64,000 bases of DNA from Anoplolepis gracilipes (lineage: Eukaryota > Arthropoda > Insecta > Hymenoptera > Formicidae). The notes below the pieces were generated by a model. It was not told the DNA's origin. It saw only the letters and a list, made by a program, of their open reading frames with translations, and ran no database searches. The stretch spans positions 722,001 to 786,000 of the forward strand of contig NW_027328669.1 in assembly GCF_047496725.1 (NCBI RefSeq), written 5' to 3'. Within the stretch, counting starts at the first letter, position 1. Each line of letters opens with the position of its first letter. A program made the position numbers and the translations under genes. Shown piece by piece: positions 1 to 11,500 of this stretch.

Positions 1-1
1 G

Positions 2-1530
2 GAAAATGAAAATAATTTCCATCTGCGTAAAAGACTACGAAGAAATATAAGCAGCACATCAGAATCGGAAATAGAGTTAATTGAAGACGAAGCCAAGGAC
101 ACCTATTATAACATAACATGGACATCCAATAATTTCATACCAAAAATTCATCAATTTTCCTCAAGAAATTCGGGAATGACAAAGAAAATACGCAGATCCT
201 CAAAAATTATAGACTACTTTGAGCTATTCATTTCTCAAGAGCTCATAGAATACATTGCAGAAGAAACAAATTACTATTGAGCTCAGAAGAGTAATAACAA
301 CATGGATATCCAAGAAAAAACGACAGTAGACGAACTGTACTGTTTCTTCGCTTTGTCATTACTGATGACACGTAACAAAAAAATTAACATTACAAGAGTA
401 CTGGAGTAAAGATAAATATTTACTAAGCAATATTTTTGGTGAAATAATGGCCAGAGATCGCTATCTTTTGTTACTAAGAATGATACATTTTACACATGAA
501 CTTGGGCGCACTGATGATCGCCTAAGTAAAATAAGAGACATAATCAACATGCTGCGAAAATCATTCAATGACGCATTTCATCCCTATCAAGAACTTTGCA
601 TTGATGAAAGCTTGTTATTGTACAAAGGCCGCCTATCTTTCAAGCAATACATTCCGTCGAAAAGGAATCGATTTGGCGTAAAATCGTATATGCTTTGTGA
701 TTGCAAAACAGGATATGTACAAGACCTAATAGTTTACGCCGAAATGTCAACGATTACAGAAAGTGCAATCACGGGAATTGAAAGTCGAGAGCAATAGTTT
801 TGTCACTCTTGAAACCGTACTTAGGGAAAGGTCATACACTTTACGTAGATAGTTTTTATTCAAGTCCAGCATTATTTACCTTTTTATATAATAATTGTAC
901 CAATGCATGCGGGACCGTGAAAAAAAGACGATAAGAAATGCCGAAGATTGAAGAGAAATTGAAAAAAGGAGAGGCATGTTTTCGTTCTTCAAAAAGTTCG
1001 TTAGTGATGAAGTGGATGGACAAAAAAGAAGTCTATATGATTTCAAGTATACATACTGCAGATTTTGCAACAGTATCGAGATATGGAGGGAAACAGAGTG
1101 TGCAGAAGCCTATATGCGTTATAGACTATAATAAGTCAATGGGCATAGTAGACAAGTGGATATGGTAATAAGCACTGTCAATTCAACGCGTAAATCGCTA
1201 AAATGGTATCGTAAATTTTTCTTCCACCTCATAGACATTTGTGTGTGGAATGCATATTGTCTCTATAAGTACAAACGGGGAGAAACCATATCCATGACAA
1301 AATTTCAGTTAGCGTTAATAAAGCAAATAATCGCAAAATACCATCATAATGTAATTCCGTGTCAACGCAGACTCGCTGATAATCCCATGAGGTTAACAGA
1401 GAGGCATTTTCCCTCATTGTATATATCAAAAGGTAAAAACCGAAGCCGAAGATGTGTAGTTTATAGTCAAAATGATAAAAGATCCGAATCACGATATGAA
1501 TGTAAAAATTGTAATGTTGCTTATGTATAG
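2..1530 (+). pseudogene. piggyBac-type transposase, broken
   Basis: Cut-and-paste transposase of the piggyBac (DDE_Tnp_1_7) family, entering from the left edge. Readable blocks are 2-280 (ends in TGA), 281-about 400, then after a frameshift to 797, then 838-900, 938-1168 and 1156-1530. The first catalytic Asp sits in CIDESLLLYKGR, the second in YVDSFYSSP, and the third in the block NKSMGIVDK. The C-terminal end has a Cys-rich tail (RRCVVYS ... YECKNCNVAYV) like the family's zinc-binding domain, but it is shortened. At least one stop and three frame changes make it non-functional. The N-terminus lies outside the window. Confidence 0.88.
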
Positions 1531-1912
1531 ATTGTTTTAGAATATATCATACAGAATTATATTACTAGTCTCTATATATTAATATATTAACTAATTTGCG
1601 TTACATTATTAATTATTAAACATTATTAATTATTAAACATTATTAATTATTAATTATTAAACATTTAATCGTAAAGTCTTGTAAATATATAAATACCTAA
1701 AAATATGTAAACTATAATTGGTCAAATGTTCTTAGAATAACTAATATAATTTTGTATAAGTCTTTTCATATTAAAAATGTAAACTATACTTGTTATATTA
1801 GAGCAACGATTGTTTTATTAAGCACAGTTGTTATTTAAAACTTAGAAAAATGTATATACAAAAACCACCCGCACTGTGCACATTTTTAGCGCGTGCTTCC
1901 GTTCAGTGACGG

Positions 1913-1950
1913 CACTTCGGCGGACTGGACTGCCGAAGCGAAAGGGTTAA
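1913..1950 (+). repeat. piggyBac 3' terminus with TTAA target site
   Basis: About 400 bp after the transposase the sequence ends GAAAGGG followed by TTAA (1947-1950), the layout of a piggyBac right end: a GGG/CCC terminus against a TTAA target. Just inside it is a 7-bp inverted repeat, CTTCGGC (1915-1921) with GCCGAAG (1932-1938), resembling a subterminal repeat. The left end lies outside the window. Confidence 0.6.
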
Positions 1951-2482
1951 GTTTCCCAATATATATATATATATACTATATGTTTTCTTTTTAATTATTT
2001 TCTTATTCTAGTTTACAGTTTTGTTTGTTTTTTGCGTTTAAATATTTAAATACAATCGTTTTTCTTATCTAAAATCGCGTGTTTAGGCTACATTTTAATA
2101 TTGGTTTCGGGGGTCGATTGATCGCTTCGGATCGCTCTTCGTCGTATATCCTAATTAATGATCGCTTCCTTCTTTTATTTTTGTTTCTTATTATATAAAG
2201 TACAATTAATATTATTATTATTGGGTAATTATCCAGAAAAGCTGCCTCACCTCAGATTTTGATCAAAATAGGCTTATTCGACGCGTTTTGGCTCGAAACG
2301 AACGAATCTGGCAGAGATAATCGTCGCTCTGCCCCGCGAACCGAGATATTAATTGTTAAAAATGACAGATTTCACAGTTAGGAAATCTGTCATACTGACT
2401 GAATCTAGCGATATGAGCATGTGCTACGGTCACGCGCGCATGCGTTTTAGTAACTTACATAAAAATTTTAAATAAATCCTTT
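1951..2482. other. AT-rich spacer, nothing recognised
   Basis: AT-rich DNA with a short TA run near 1960-1975. I see no ORF of note, RNA gene or terminal repeat. Confidence 0.5.
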
Positions 2483-2988
2483 TTAAGGGGATGCCGTACT
2501 GTCCTACCTTACCGATAAAACGCTAATATTTTTTAAACTCACCGATATCTTTGTTAATTAAAATGATTGATAAATCCTTTTCTACGATAGAAGTATTTTT
2601 AATAACAATGCGCGACAGCTATATTTCAAATAAAAAATCAAACATTTACAATTTTGTTATGACTTTCTTGCGTCAGATCACAAGAATATTTATCTAATGT
2701 AAAAGTTCTGCAGCTTATTCATGCAGTAAATGTAGCTGGCTCGATAGGGATAACATAAGAGAGTATTAGTGAGCTTTTAGAAATGAGTTCGAAAGTTTAA
2801 TAAAAAAGATAAATGTAGTTGAAATTTTCGTGTATGTCACTCCGAGATCCCCTTATGTGTGTGAGATCAAGGCAAGAGAGAGAGACAGAGCGATAGAATA
2901 ATTGATCGGTATTATCGACAATTTTAGTTCCACTAAGAAGAGGGCGCAAATCCCTCGGAGTTCGCCTGTCACTCCGGGATCCCCTTAA
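2483..2988. mobile_element. TTAA-flanked MITE-like element
   Basis: The segment 2487-2984 lies between TTAA at 2483-2486 and TTAA at 2985-2988. Its left end reads GGGGATGCCG, and its right end read inward is GGGGATCCCGG, a short terminal inverted repeat. TTAA duplication with G-rich ends fits piggyBac- or Kolobok-type non-autonomous elements. Inside, the 20-bp right-end sequence at 2968-2987 also occurs at 2836-2855 with one mismatch, suggesting an end duplication or a nested insertion. It has no coding capacity. Confidence 0.55.
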
Positions 2989-3779
2989 TTTTAATATATA
3001 AATTTTTTTTATGTTGCTATGCAAGTTGCAAAACCGTGTGGAGTCGTATATGCATTGCAAAGTACATGCTTAGATGGGAGTGCATAAGGGGACGGGACTT
3101 TCCCCCGTCCCCATAAAAGAATATAACAAAATTTGAGAGCGTAGAAACTACCAAAGCTGACAGTACTGTGTGGAAGTTTCAATGCTATTTTTCTAAGCAA
3201 ATGCTATTTGACTGAAGCGCTGCTAGGCAAATGGCTCAATCCCCCGTCCCCCTATGCGCTTCCATCTAAGCGTTCTTTTCTAGCATGTACATAAAGTACA
3301 TCTTGGAAAAGAACGCTTAGATAGGAATGCATAGGGCTTCGCCCCTCCCCATAAAAAAATGTAACAAAACTTGAGAGCGTAGAAACTACCAAGGCTGACA
3401 GTACTGTGTGGAAGTTTCAATGTAAAATCTTAATTCAACCTATGTCCAAACTCTTACACTATATTTATAATTTTTTATTCATAATCTTACAAAATAAATA
3501 CTGAATGCATCGATGCACAATTCATTGAGCCATTTGCCTAACAGCGCTTCAGTTAAATAGCATTTGCTTAGGAAAATAGCATTGAAACTTCCACACAGCA
3601 CTGTCAGTTTTGGTAGTTTTTACGCTTTCAAGTTTTGTTATATTCTTTTATGGGGACGGGAGAAAGCCCTGTCCCCCTATGCACTCCCATCTAAGCATGT
3701 ACTTTGCAATGCATATACGATTCCACATGGGTTTGCAACTTGCATAGCAACATAAAAAAAATTTACATATTAAAATTAA
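2985..3779. mobile_element. Foldback MITE with about 240-bp inverted arms, TTAA-flanked
   Basis: The left arm (about 2989-3240) and right arm (about 3523-3775) are inverted copies. Both contain the CCACACAG/CTGTGTGG block, the run of Cs before CCTATGC, and GTTGCTATGCAAGTTGC, which is reversed on the right. Both ends abut TTAA (2985-2988 and 3776-3779). The middle (3240-3425) holds a further inverted pair built on AAGAACGCTTAGAT and another partial arm copy, so the structure is a hairpin within a hairpin. The ORFs read across the arms are by-products of the repeat. The family is unknown. Confidence 0.7.
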
Positions 3780-5082
3780 TTATAATGTCGCTCGTTTAGT
3801 CTCTTAACGACTTTTGTGCAAGGCGGATCATGGAGAGTTTTCTTCGTCATTGGTGCCTTCCTGCTTGTCGCGGGTGTGGCAGATATTGGGGTTGTTATCA
3901 TCCCGATATCTGTCAAAAGTGTCTTTTTGGACGTCCTCCGGTCGGGGCTTTACCACTTCCGTTAAATCCGGTAGTGCGAGCGCGACGCGCCGTCCTTCGC
4001 AGTTCGTGGGTCGCGGGGGGCACGTTATCCCTCCGCGTAACATTCGCCGAACCGGGTGTTCGTTTTGTGCGGGCGGTTGTACCCGCTACGGGCCCTCTGC
4101 ACTCTATCTGTGTGGAAATAAGATGGTGGTGGGACCAGGTGAATTTTATCGAGTTGGCTCTTCGCCGAAGGGAGGAGAGCATGGACCCTCGAAGAAGGTG
4201 AATACTAGTTTTCTATATATGACTTGAGCTTGTTTACGTGTAAGCGGGTGCTTTTCCTTTTTTTCTTTACCGTGTAGTTGATGTCCAAATGCTTTTCAAT
4301 TATTGTGTACGGTCCGATCCATAGGGATTTAAGTTTTTCGATCGTTCACGTCGTAGCGTTTCGTCGTATATGAGTACTTTATTGCCGATTTTAAACTTTG
4401 TTTCTCTTGCGGTTTGATTGTAGTGTTCCTTTGATTTCAATTTTTTCTCTGTGAGATTATTTTTTGCAACTTGATTCGTAGCGCGTAGTCTTTCTTTTAG
4501 CTCTTGCGCGTAGTCGTCATAGTTGTATGTCGGTTGTGGTGGTTTCGTCAGCACTGTCGGTATTTCGGCTTGGTGCCCGTATACTAACATGAAGGGCGTG
4601 TATCCCGTAGCTATATGCGGGGTTGTGTTATAGGTGAACATCGCGAACGGAATTCGACATTCGTCCCAATCAGTCTGATCATTATTAATATAATATCATA
4701 AGTATTCTGTCAACGTTCTATGCGATCGTTCTAATGCGCCGTTACTTTCGGGATGGTACGCGGTCGCCTGAATTTTATTTATTTTTAATAGTTTACTTGT
4801 ATTTTTAAATATTTCGCTCAAAAAATTCGTGCCTTGATCGGTTAGAATTTTTTCCGGAATTTATTCCGTATTCTAAAATTATTTTCGTGGTAAATTCTTT
4901 ACTCACGGTGTTTGCTTCTTGATTTAGTATCGATATTGCTTTACTAAATTTTTCCAAACTATCTTGGAAAGTTAGCAAGTATTTATTTCCGATACTAGTT
5001 ACCGTTAATGGACCGACTATGTCTAGTGCACATTTTTCGAACGGTTTACTCGGTGTATCGGTGATAATGAGGAGTGCTTTAA
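3780..5082 (-). pseudogene. Gypsy-like integrase remnant, third copy
   Basis: Minus-strand Ty3/gypsy pol fragment. The reading at 5095-4805 matches the integrase N-terminal and early core region of the element at 57.5-64 kb (block PSKPFEKCALDIVGPLT). The reading at 4641-4300 matches the integrase C-terminal part (FTYNTTPHIATGYTPFMLVYG). Between and after these are frameshifts and stops, and the GPY-type end is degraded. The part from 3783 to 4230 corresponds to the GC-rich pol-env spacer of the 58.5-58.9 kb copy. The fragment is bounded by a foldback MITE on the left and a TTAA junction on the right. It is clearly closer to the 58-60 kb copy than to the 37-42 kb copy. Confidence 0.8.
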
Positions 5083-5830
5083 GGGGTAACACCACCTTAG
5101 AGCCTCAAATTTTAAAACATTTTTAAGAATTTTTTTAAAGAAAACTATACTGTACAAGGAAAAATTTTTTTTGGTGTTTATTACGAAAATATTGAAAAAT
5201 ATAAAAAATATTTTTTAAAGTATTAATATAAAAATTAAGCGCGTGATGGCTATCTTTTTGTACGTGGTTTTGATCGACATGCAAAACGGCGGGCACGATT
5301 ACTCAGCAGTGTTAGTCCTAGAATAAAAAAACAAAAATATTTATTTTCTACATATTCAAAACTAGGGATGTACGTAGCCGTTTTGAGAAATATGCATTTT
5401 TGTTAAAATGACAACGATTTGAAAAAAAGTCATTTTTGGCTTCAAAAATTGGAATGAAATAAAGCGATAGCGGCGAGAATTTTTAAGATATCGCAAAAAT
5501 CCTACGTCCTAGATTATGTTGAAATAAAGATCTGGGTAAAAATTCAAATCGATCGGATAAAAATTGGCGAAGTTATGCTGCCCGTCGTTTCGAAAAATGC
5601 TGTTTCGAGAAAAACGCGTTTAAAGTTTTTTGTAACAATTTTTGACGCTGAGCGTCTGTTCGTTCTACAACTGATCTCGTGTATAAAATAACGGTCAAAA
5701 TTTTGGCAGAGCCAAAATTCGTTCCTTGTGCACCAATCAGTTTCGTGGAAAAAATTTAATTTTCTATGAAACCGACGCACTACCATCCGCGATCAGCTCT
5801 TAATCGCCTTCTTTCTAATTTAAAAAAAAA
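5079..5830. mobile_element. Possible Kolobok-like element end inserted at TTAA
   Basis: The gypsy remnant is interrupted exactly at TTAA (5079-5082), followed by GGGGTAACACCACC. At the matching site in the 59.8 kb copy the integrase continues through TTAAATCG, so this is a real insertion boundary. TTAA plus a G-rich start suggests a Kolobok- or piggyBac-type terminus. I could not find the matching other end, and the interior (AT-rich, with repeated AAAATT-type motifs) has no convincing ORF. The right limit is a guess. Confidence 0.35.
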
Positions 5831-6009
5831 GCTTTACTCTTATTATAAACCTGCACATAATATTATATATTATATTTATTTATAAATGAAAGATTATTTG
5901 TTTTTGCAGAGAGTAAAGAGGTACAAATAGATTTAACTCTGTTAAGAAATTCACCTAAAGAAAGAGAATTAAAGAGAAGAATTTTTATACTGCGAAGCAA
6001 AATAACAGA

Positions 6010-6411
6010 TTGCAAGGGACCAAAGAACAAACAAATAATAGGTCAAAAGAAGATACAGAAAAAGAAAGCAAAAGTATTGTTTGGATATATTTTAAGAAAG
6101 AAGATGCTGTTTCCTCTCATTGTACGTATACACAAAAGTTAGGCACAAAAGTTTTAAAGAGTGATGGTAACACCACCAATTTGATGCAGCATTTTAAAAG
6201 AAAACATCCAGTGCATCTGGAGTCTAACTCAATATCAAAGCGCCAAAAAATAAGTGTTTCGAAGCCTGTAAGCAAAAATATAGAAAAAAGAATTTATGAG
6301 AAAGACGAAGAGGAACGAGAGAAAGAAATTGATAATCCTGGTCCTTCCTTAATTGACATTCCTAGTTGCTCGATGCAGCGCAAGTCAGAGAAATCCAAAG
6401 AACGATATTGA
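6010..6411 (+). pseudogene. BED-type zinc finger fragment
   Basis: About 133 codons opening from a non-ATG position. Residues 22-66 resemble a BED finger: IVWIYFKK, then a Cys where C-x2-C is expected but with the second Cys replaced (HCTYT), then GNTTNLMQHFKRKHP with the paired His residues. BED fingers occur at the N-terminus of hAT transposases and of host ZBED proteins. No catalytic part follows, and a GT donor-like site lies just downstream (near 6444). Likely the N-terminal exon of a lost hAT transposase gene, decayed at one zinc ligand. Confidence 0.6.
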
Positions 6412-6512
6412 TGATGTTTTCCACCACATAAATTCTTTTAAAGGTAAAATCACACTGATATGTTGATTTAATCGATATTTTATGTAAAATTATTTTGTGT
6501 TAAAATATTGAT

Positions 6513-6752
6513 TTAATACTAGAAGTATCGGGCGGTCATTTCTAAACGTTTCTATGTTTTAGATTAACGTTCTATTTCTTATGTAAAATATAGAATTCTG
6601 AAATTTTATAACTTTTTGTCAATCATTTAATAATGGAATGGTGATAAATGAAAAGTTATAAAATTTCAGTATCCTGTATTTTACATAAGAAATAAAATAT
6701 TAATCTAAAAAGTAGAAATGATCAAATAACAACTCACTACTTCTAGTGTTAA
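6513..6752. mobile_element. TTAA-flanked 232-bp MITE, piggyBac-like
   Basis: TTAA at 6513-6516 and at 6749-6752 bracket an inverted-repeat element. The ends read TACTAGAAGTA on the left and CACTAGAAGTA inward from the right. Longer internal complementarity (ATTTTACATAAGAAAT and the AAAGTTATAAAATTTCAG region) lets most of it fold as one hairpin. TTAA plus CACTAGAAGT-like ends fits a piggyBac-derived MITE. Non-coding. Confidence 0.7.
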
Positions 6753-7256
6753 TCACAGAATCTGATATTAAATTTGAAAACATATTAAATTCGAAAAGAA
6801 GAATCTTATTAGAATATAAAATTTATTCGTGATTATTTATGATATCTAATTTTCATTTTTGAAAAAAATACTATTAAAAAAGGATAGTCATATTCGGAAT
6901 CTAATATATAAGCTTTATTCATTCAGCTATTGCCAAGAAAGGACTTGACTGGAGGTTACAATATTCTCGCATTCATCCAATTCTCCTCTTACATCCATCC
7001 ATACCTTAAGATTATCCTTGAAATACATTAAACTTAATATACATAAAGTATACAGCAACATACACAATATATATACAATATATATTTACATATACAATAT
7101 ACAGCATACAATATACAATATACAATATACAATCATTTACAATCTTTTACATTCAATTTACACTGGTTCACAACAACACCTTCTTGCTCCTGCTATTCTT
7201 AATCCTTATATTATCCTACCTTTCTTATATTCTTAAGATTTTCTTAACATTATCCA

Positions 7257-8458
7257 TTAACATTGACCATTATCCCCCATCTCCTCAGCACACACACTAC
7301 TTTTCCTTCCTTCTTTTATCTTTTCTTTCTCTTTCCAAAAACTTTTTAAAATCTTCCCTTTCATTTCCTCTAAATCCTCATTCCATATTTTGTCTATTCT
7401 ATTTTTTACATTTTCTCCTAGATCTATAAACCAATTTTTTGATACTTTATACTCTCCTACAAAATGTTCAAAATTATCTTTACCTATTCCGCAAAACCAA
7501 CATGTTTTCTTTTGTACCTCTGTCCAATATTTGTTATCTTCCTCCATATTTCCACATCTAACCTTTACTAATGCTCTTATCTCATCCCCAAAATTATCCC
7601 TGTCCATAATTTCATTTCTTAAATAACTCGGTTTACAAATTCCACCTCTTAACTCTTTATACTTTGTGTTATATTTTGCTTCTCTTATCCTACCCTCATC
7701 CATTTGTCTTTGTATATCCTCGTCTTTTTCTTTGATCATTTCCTCTATATTTATTTTTTTCTCCCTCATATCTTCTATTGCTTTTGATCCCCATCCTAAA
7801 TTATTATAAAATTTTTCTCTTTCCTGACTATATAGATCATTCCTCGTTCCATACTCCTTTTTAAGCCAACATTTTTTCACAAGACAATCGTCACCTCTTT
7901 CTCTTATCCTTTCCTCAAATCTTCTTGCTCTAATCGCCCATTCCCTTCTCATTTTATTAAGATCTAACTCCCTACGTATCAAATATTTCAGTGTGCAAAA
8001 ATCTAATCTAAATACCCATCTCGCATAGTCAAGTTTTATCTTTTCTAGTTCCTTTCTTTCCTGCCATCTCCAAATCTCAGCTCCGTAGGACATCATGCTT
8101 TGTACTAAATATCTAACATCCATCTTCTTTTAAAATCATCCCTACATGTTCTTTCTCCCAGTCTCCATACTTTCCCTGCCGCTATTTTTCCTTTTCTACC
8201 TATTTCTTTCAAGTGATCTTTGTAATTTCCCTTACTATTAAACGTAAAGCCTAGATATTTAAAGCTATCCACTTCTTCTGTTCTATCCTTTCCCCATTTA
8301 AGTTTCTCTTTACCTTTTTTTTTACATCCATTGAATATAACTATCTTCGTTTTGTCTGTGCTTAATATCATATCCCTATCCTTTAAAAAATTTTTCACCG
8401 TACCCATCATATCCTTCAATGCTACTTTGTTCTTTGTCAAGGACCACATCATCTGCAA
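7257..8458 (-). pseudogene. LINE C-terminal domain
   Basis: Two frames (8458-8105 and 8123-7257) continue from the RT thumb (TKIVIFNG ... FKYLGFTF) into a charged C-terminal region. Near its end is CWFCGIGKDNFEHFVGEY, a C-x2-C-x8-H-x4-C-like motif with the last Cys changed to Tyr. Such motifs are common after the RT in several LINE clades and may bind nucleic acid. It is split by a frameshift near 8110. Confidence 0.7.
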
Positions 8459-9465
8459 AAGCCAGGGACCAAACTCTACTGTTACCTACCATTACCCCTC
8501 TTATATCCCTCTTTTCTAGTTCTCTATCTATATCTGCTATGTATACGTTAAATAGGGGACTCAGTACGTATCCCTGTTTGACTTTATTCTCCAGTTTGAA
8601 ACCGCGTGTGAATCTCTCTTCCGACCTTATCACCGCTTCTGTTAGATTCTTCTACTCCTAGATTATAGATTCTTCTTATCCTCCATATTATATTTTTATT
8701 GATGTTTTTCTTCTCCATTATTTCCCATAACTTCTTCCTATTGACTTTATCGAACGCTGCTTTCAAATCTATAAATAGAGCATATATTTTTCCGTTCCCT
8801 TTTTCGTTACTCTTTTCTCTTTGGATAATATGGTTTAAAACATAAATATTATCCATCGTCGATCTCCCTTTCTTAAATCCTGCCTGACTTTCAGGAATTA
8901 TATGTTTTTCTTCAATCTCTTGTACTACTCTCTTCTTTAAAATTTCAGCATAGATTTTATATGCCGAGCAGAATAGCGAAATACCTCTATAGTTACTTGC
9001 GTCATCTACCTTTCCTCTCTTATGTAAGGGAATAATGATACTTTTCCTCCATTCCTCTGGTATTTTTCCCTTCTTCCATATCCTATTGATTAACTCCACA
9101 AATCCTCTTTTAATCGCCTCGCTTCCAAAACGCCAAGCCTCCATGGGAATTCCATCTATTCCTACTGCTTTCTTCAATTTCATTTTCTTCACAGCATCAC
9201 AAATTTCTTCTTCATCCAAATCTTCCGTTTCCACGTTTTCCTTCCCGTATTGCTTCTCTTCTTTCTCTACATTTATCTCAATACCTAGCAGCTCCATGAA
9301 GTGTGCTCTCCATGTTTCGCTGTCTATGTTGTTTTCCTTCCATTCCCTTTTATTCCTTTTTCTATTATTAAATCTCCATACTGCTGTATCATTAGTGAGC
9401 GATCTTAATTCTTCTTCTTCTTCCTTCCTTCTCTCTTTCCTTTTATTCTCTAAAAAATTTTTCAT
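8376..9465 (-). pseudogene. LINE reverse transcriptase domain
   Basis: Non-LTR RT in two overlapping frames (9465-8584 and 8633-8376). Visible blocks: KKAVGIDGIPMEAW, IIIPLHKRGKVDDASNYRGIS, ESQAGFKKGRSTMDNIYVL, YALFIDLKAAFDKVNR, a damaged QG-P-SP block (KQGYVLSPLFNVYI) and the catalytic FADD (LAFADDVVL). The frameshift falls between the FDKV block and QGYVLSP. The acidic catalytic residues survive, but the reading frame does not. Confidence 0.85.
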
Positions 9466-9756
9466 ACTACTACTTTTTATATACTCTTTCCTTGATGCTT
9501 TGCCTTTTTTCCATCTTTTGTAGATCCTCCTGACCTCTTTTTTTTTCTTTGTGCAGCTTCTGTCCTACCCATCTCTGTATCCTAACTTCCTCCTTTTTAT
9601 CTTTTTTACTTTATAAATCATTACTCTCTTGACTAAGTCCTTTAATTTTTCCCATATCCTATCTATTGAAGTTTCCTTCTTCATTGCTTCCTTCTTCCCA
9701 ACCTATTTCTTCAGGGTTATATCTATACATTTCTATGGCCTCTTCGTCCCATCGTA

Positions 9757-10032
9757 TTAACTTCTTCGTGACCGAATCATTTTCGTTTTTTCCCACGTTG
9801 TCTTACCTCTTCTTCTTTCTTCTTCTTCTAGGTCTTCAAGTTCCAAACTTATCGGCATATGATCTGAGTCCACCCTTTCTTCTACTCTAAACTCTACCAC
9901 CATTTCTTGTAATCTGTTATTAACAAAAATGTAATCAATAACCGAACTACCTCTCGCTCCTACATACGTAAATTCCCCTTCCCAATCACCCTCTGTCTTC
10001 CCATTTAACACATCAAGACCACATTCCTGCAT
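9757..10032 (-). pseudogene. LINE endonuclease C-terminal part
   Basis: The translation contains GARGSSVIDYIFVNNRL and, about 26 residues later, DSDHMPISLEL. These are the last two conserved blocks of APE-type (exo_endo_phos) LINE endonucleases, including the catalytic SDH motif. The enzyme nicks target DNA to prime reverse transcription. The N-terminal half with the Asn and Glu active-site blocks is missing. Stops separate it from the RT block at 9465. Confidence 0.8.
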
Positions 10033-10067
10033 TTTATCTATAAACTTTTTCCCCCATTACTTACTGT

Positions 10068-10165
10068 TTTGTTTGCAACCTTCTACGCGAAGCGAGGTGG
10101 ACGGGGTGGGTGCGGGAGGGGGAGGGCCGGCGGCCCCTCTTTGCACCCCCCGTGTATGTGTGTGT
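10068..10165 (+). repeat. GC-rich block shared with the centre of the 14.2 kb foldback element
   Basis: TTTGCAACCTTCTACGCGAA starts a block ending in a CCCCGTG-type sequence and a (TG)n run. The same core in inverse orientation, with CTTCGCGTAGAAAGTTGCAAA and a (CA)n run, lies at 14376-14447. It adjoins the 5' break of the LINE. Confidence 0.6.
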
Positions 10166-10843
10166 GTTATGAAAATAATTGTATTTAATTCTTTGTGTTT
10201 ATGATTAAAGTAAAAAAAATTTTGTATTTATAATAAAAAACTTCTATATAGCAACGATTCACTGCTTTAAATTTATTTTTGTTCATATATGTATCAGTTT
10301 TATATCAATATTACTCGTTTATGCCTCTTAATATTCAAAATAGCTGCTATATTTTCTATACTTTTTTTGTTAATAACTTTTTAATAACGAGCGATGGCTA
10401 AAACCTTCTGAGGGTCAGTCAAGAGGGTGTCCTTGACAACATATGTCAAGATCAAGGTGATCGGGGCTGGGTCTGTTATTGTCAATATTTACCTTAAATT
10501 TTTTATATTTATTTATAAATTAAGGCAAAACACAAGATTTCTCATTCGAAGATCTCTTATTTGTGTTATATAGAATTTATACTAAATATATAATATTACG
10601 TGAAAATTGTTTAATGCTAACAATTAGCCTTCGAACATTCAAATTTTCAAAATTTGCGATGACAAATAATAATCAACATGATATTTCAAACTTGAAAAGA
10701 ATGTATTACAATTTTTAATTATCAAGATGATCAATTTATTAAGACAGTTTTTATTTATTTTTCAAAACAGGCACGTTAAATTTGTGCATTAAAAGAATAA
10801 AATCACACTTACCAATTTTTTACAAATTGTTAAAATATACGTG
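10166..10843. other. AT-rich spacer, nothing recognised
   Basis: AT-rich sequence with no ORF of interest and no repeat ends that I could pair. Confidence 0.5.
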
Positions 10844-10944
10844 TATAAATATATTACTATCTATTCGGCCAATGAACGAGCAAATTAAACTAGGTGTTCG
10901 TCAAAATAGTAAAAATTTTTATTGTAATAAATTACATTTAAGTG

Positions 10945-10980
10945 GTAAACGTTTCGACTGTACGCAGTCTTTTTCAATAC
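10945..10980 (-). ncRNA. Hammerhead-like ribozyme motif (left arm)
   Basis: Reading the minus strand: GTA (stem I side), TTGAAAAA in the place of the core CUGANGA, a helix II hairpin GACTG/CAGTC with a CGTA loop, then GAAAC and GTT, then TAC pairing back to GTA. The ACGT between GAA and the cleavage position fits the minimal self-complementary stem III described for Penelope-like hammerheads. The core C and G of CUGANGA are U and A here, a change that would preserve that base pair. It lies downstream of the endonuclease ORF in sense orientation. Activity is untested. Confidence 0.55.
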
Positions 10981-11500
10981 ATTATAAAACTAATATCAAG
11001 TGCTGTTATTCCGTATGACGGAAATCAATTTCAAAAAAACTTATAAAACTACACATCTAAACGTCAATTGTTTAAGACACACGATTTGCACGCAAGGACT
11101 CTAATCTTTTTATCAACATCGCAAGTTATTGATGAATGGTCATTCCCTCGTTGGTTGAGGGCGAGAAATTCAATTTATTCTTCAACCACAGTCTAAGTCT
11201 AATTGGTTGCGTAAAAATTGCGAATTCTAAAAGATATCAAATTTACGTTAATGTTGTTGTATGAAGTTTAAAATTCTTTCAAAAATGACCAATTATTACC
11301 GTTTTTTTTTTAAAATATCCAATTTAAAACTTACTTGTACGTCAAATGTATTATCTACATGTTTTCTTGTTAAAAAGAGACATCCCACCTCCAAAACTCC
11401 ACGTTATACTGTGTAATAATCTAAAGGTCGAGGTATAACCTTTATTATATTTAAACATAACAACATTAACCGAAATTATTTCTGTGTTACAAACAAGTTG

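Larger units (their letters stand above)
7018..10060 (-). mobile_element. Non-LTR retrotransposon (LINE), 5' truncated and decayed
   Basis: A minus-strand LINE. Reading from high to low coordinates it holds the end of an APE-type endonuclease (10032-9757), reverse transcriptase (9465-8376) and a C-terminal domain (8458-7257). It ends in a 3' tail of repeated GTATATT-like units (7150-7020), which is typical of LINE tails that use short tandem repeats rather than poly(A). The 5' break is near 10060, next to a GC-rich repeat block. Several frame changes interrupt the ORF. The clade is not settled from sequence alone. Confidence 0.85.

Noticed and set aside
5544..5786. 80-codon minus-strand ORF
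   Set aside because: No domain or homologous copy; lies within unassigned repeat DNA.
9035..9523. Plus-strand ORF of 162 codons
   Set aside because: Antisense shadow of the LINE reverse transcriptase; Ser/Phe/Leu-rich composition comes from reading A-rich coding DNA backwards.
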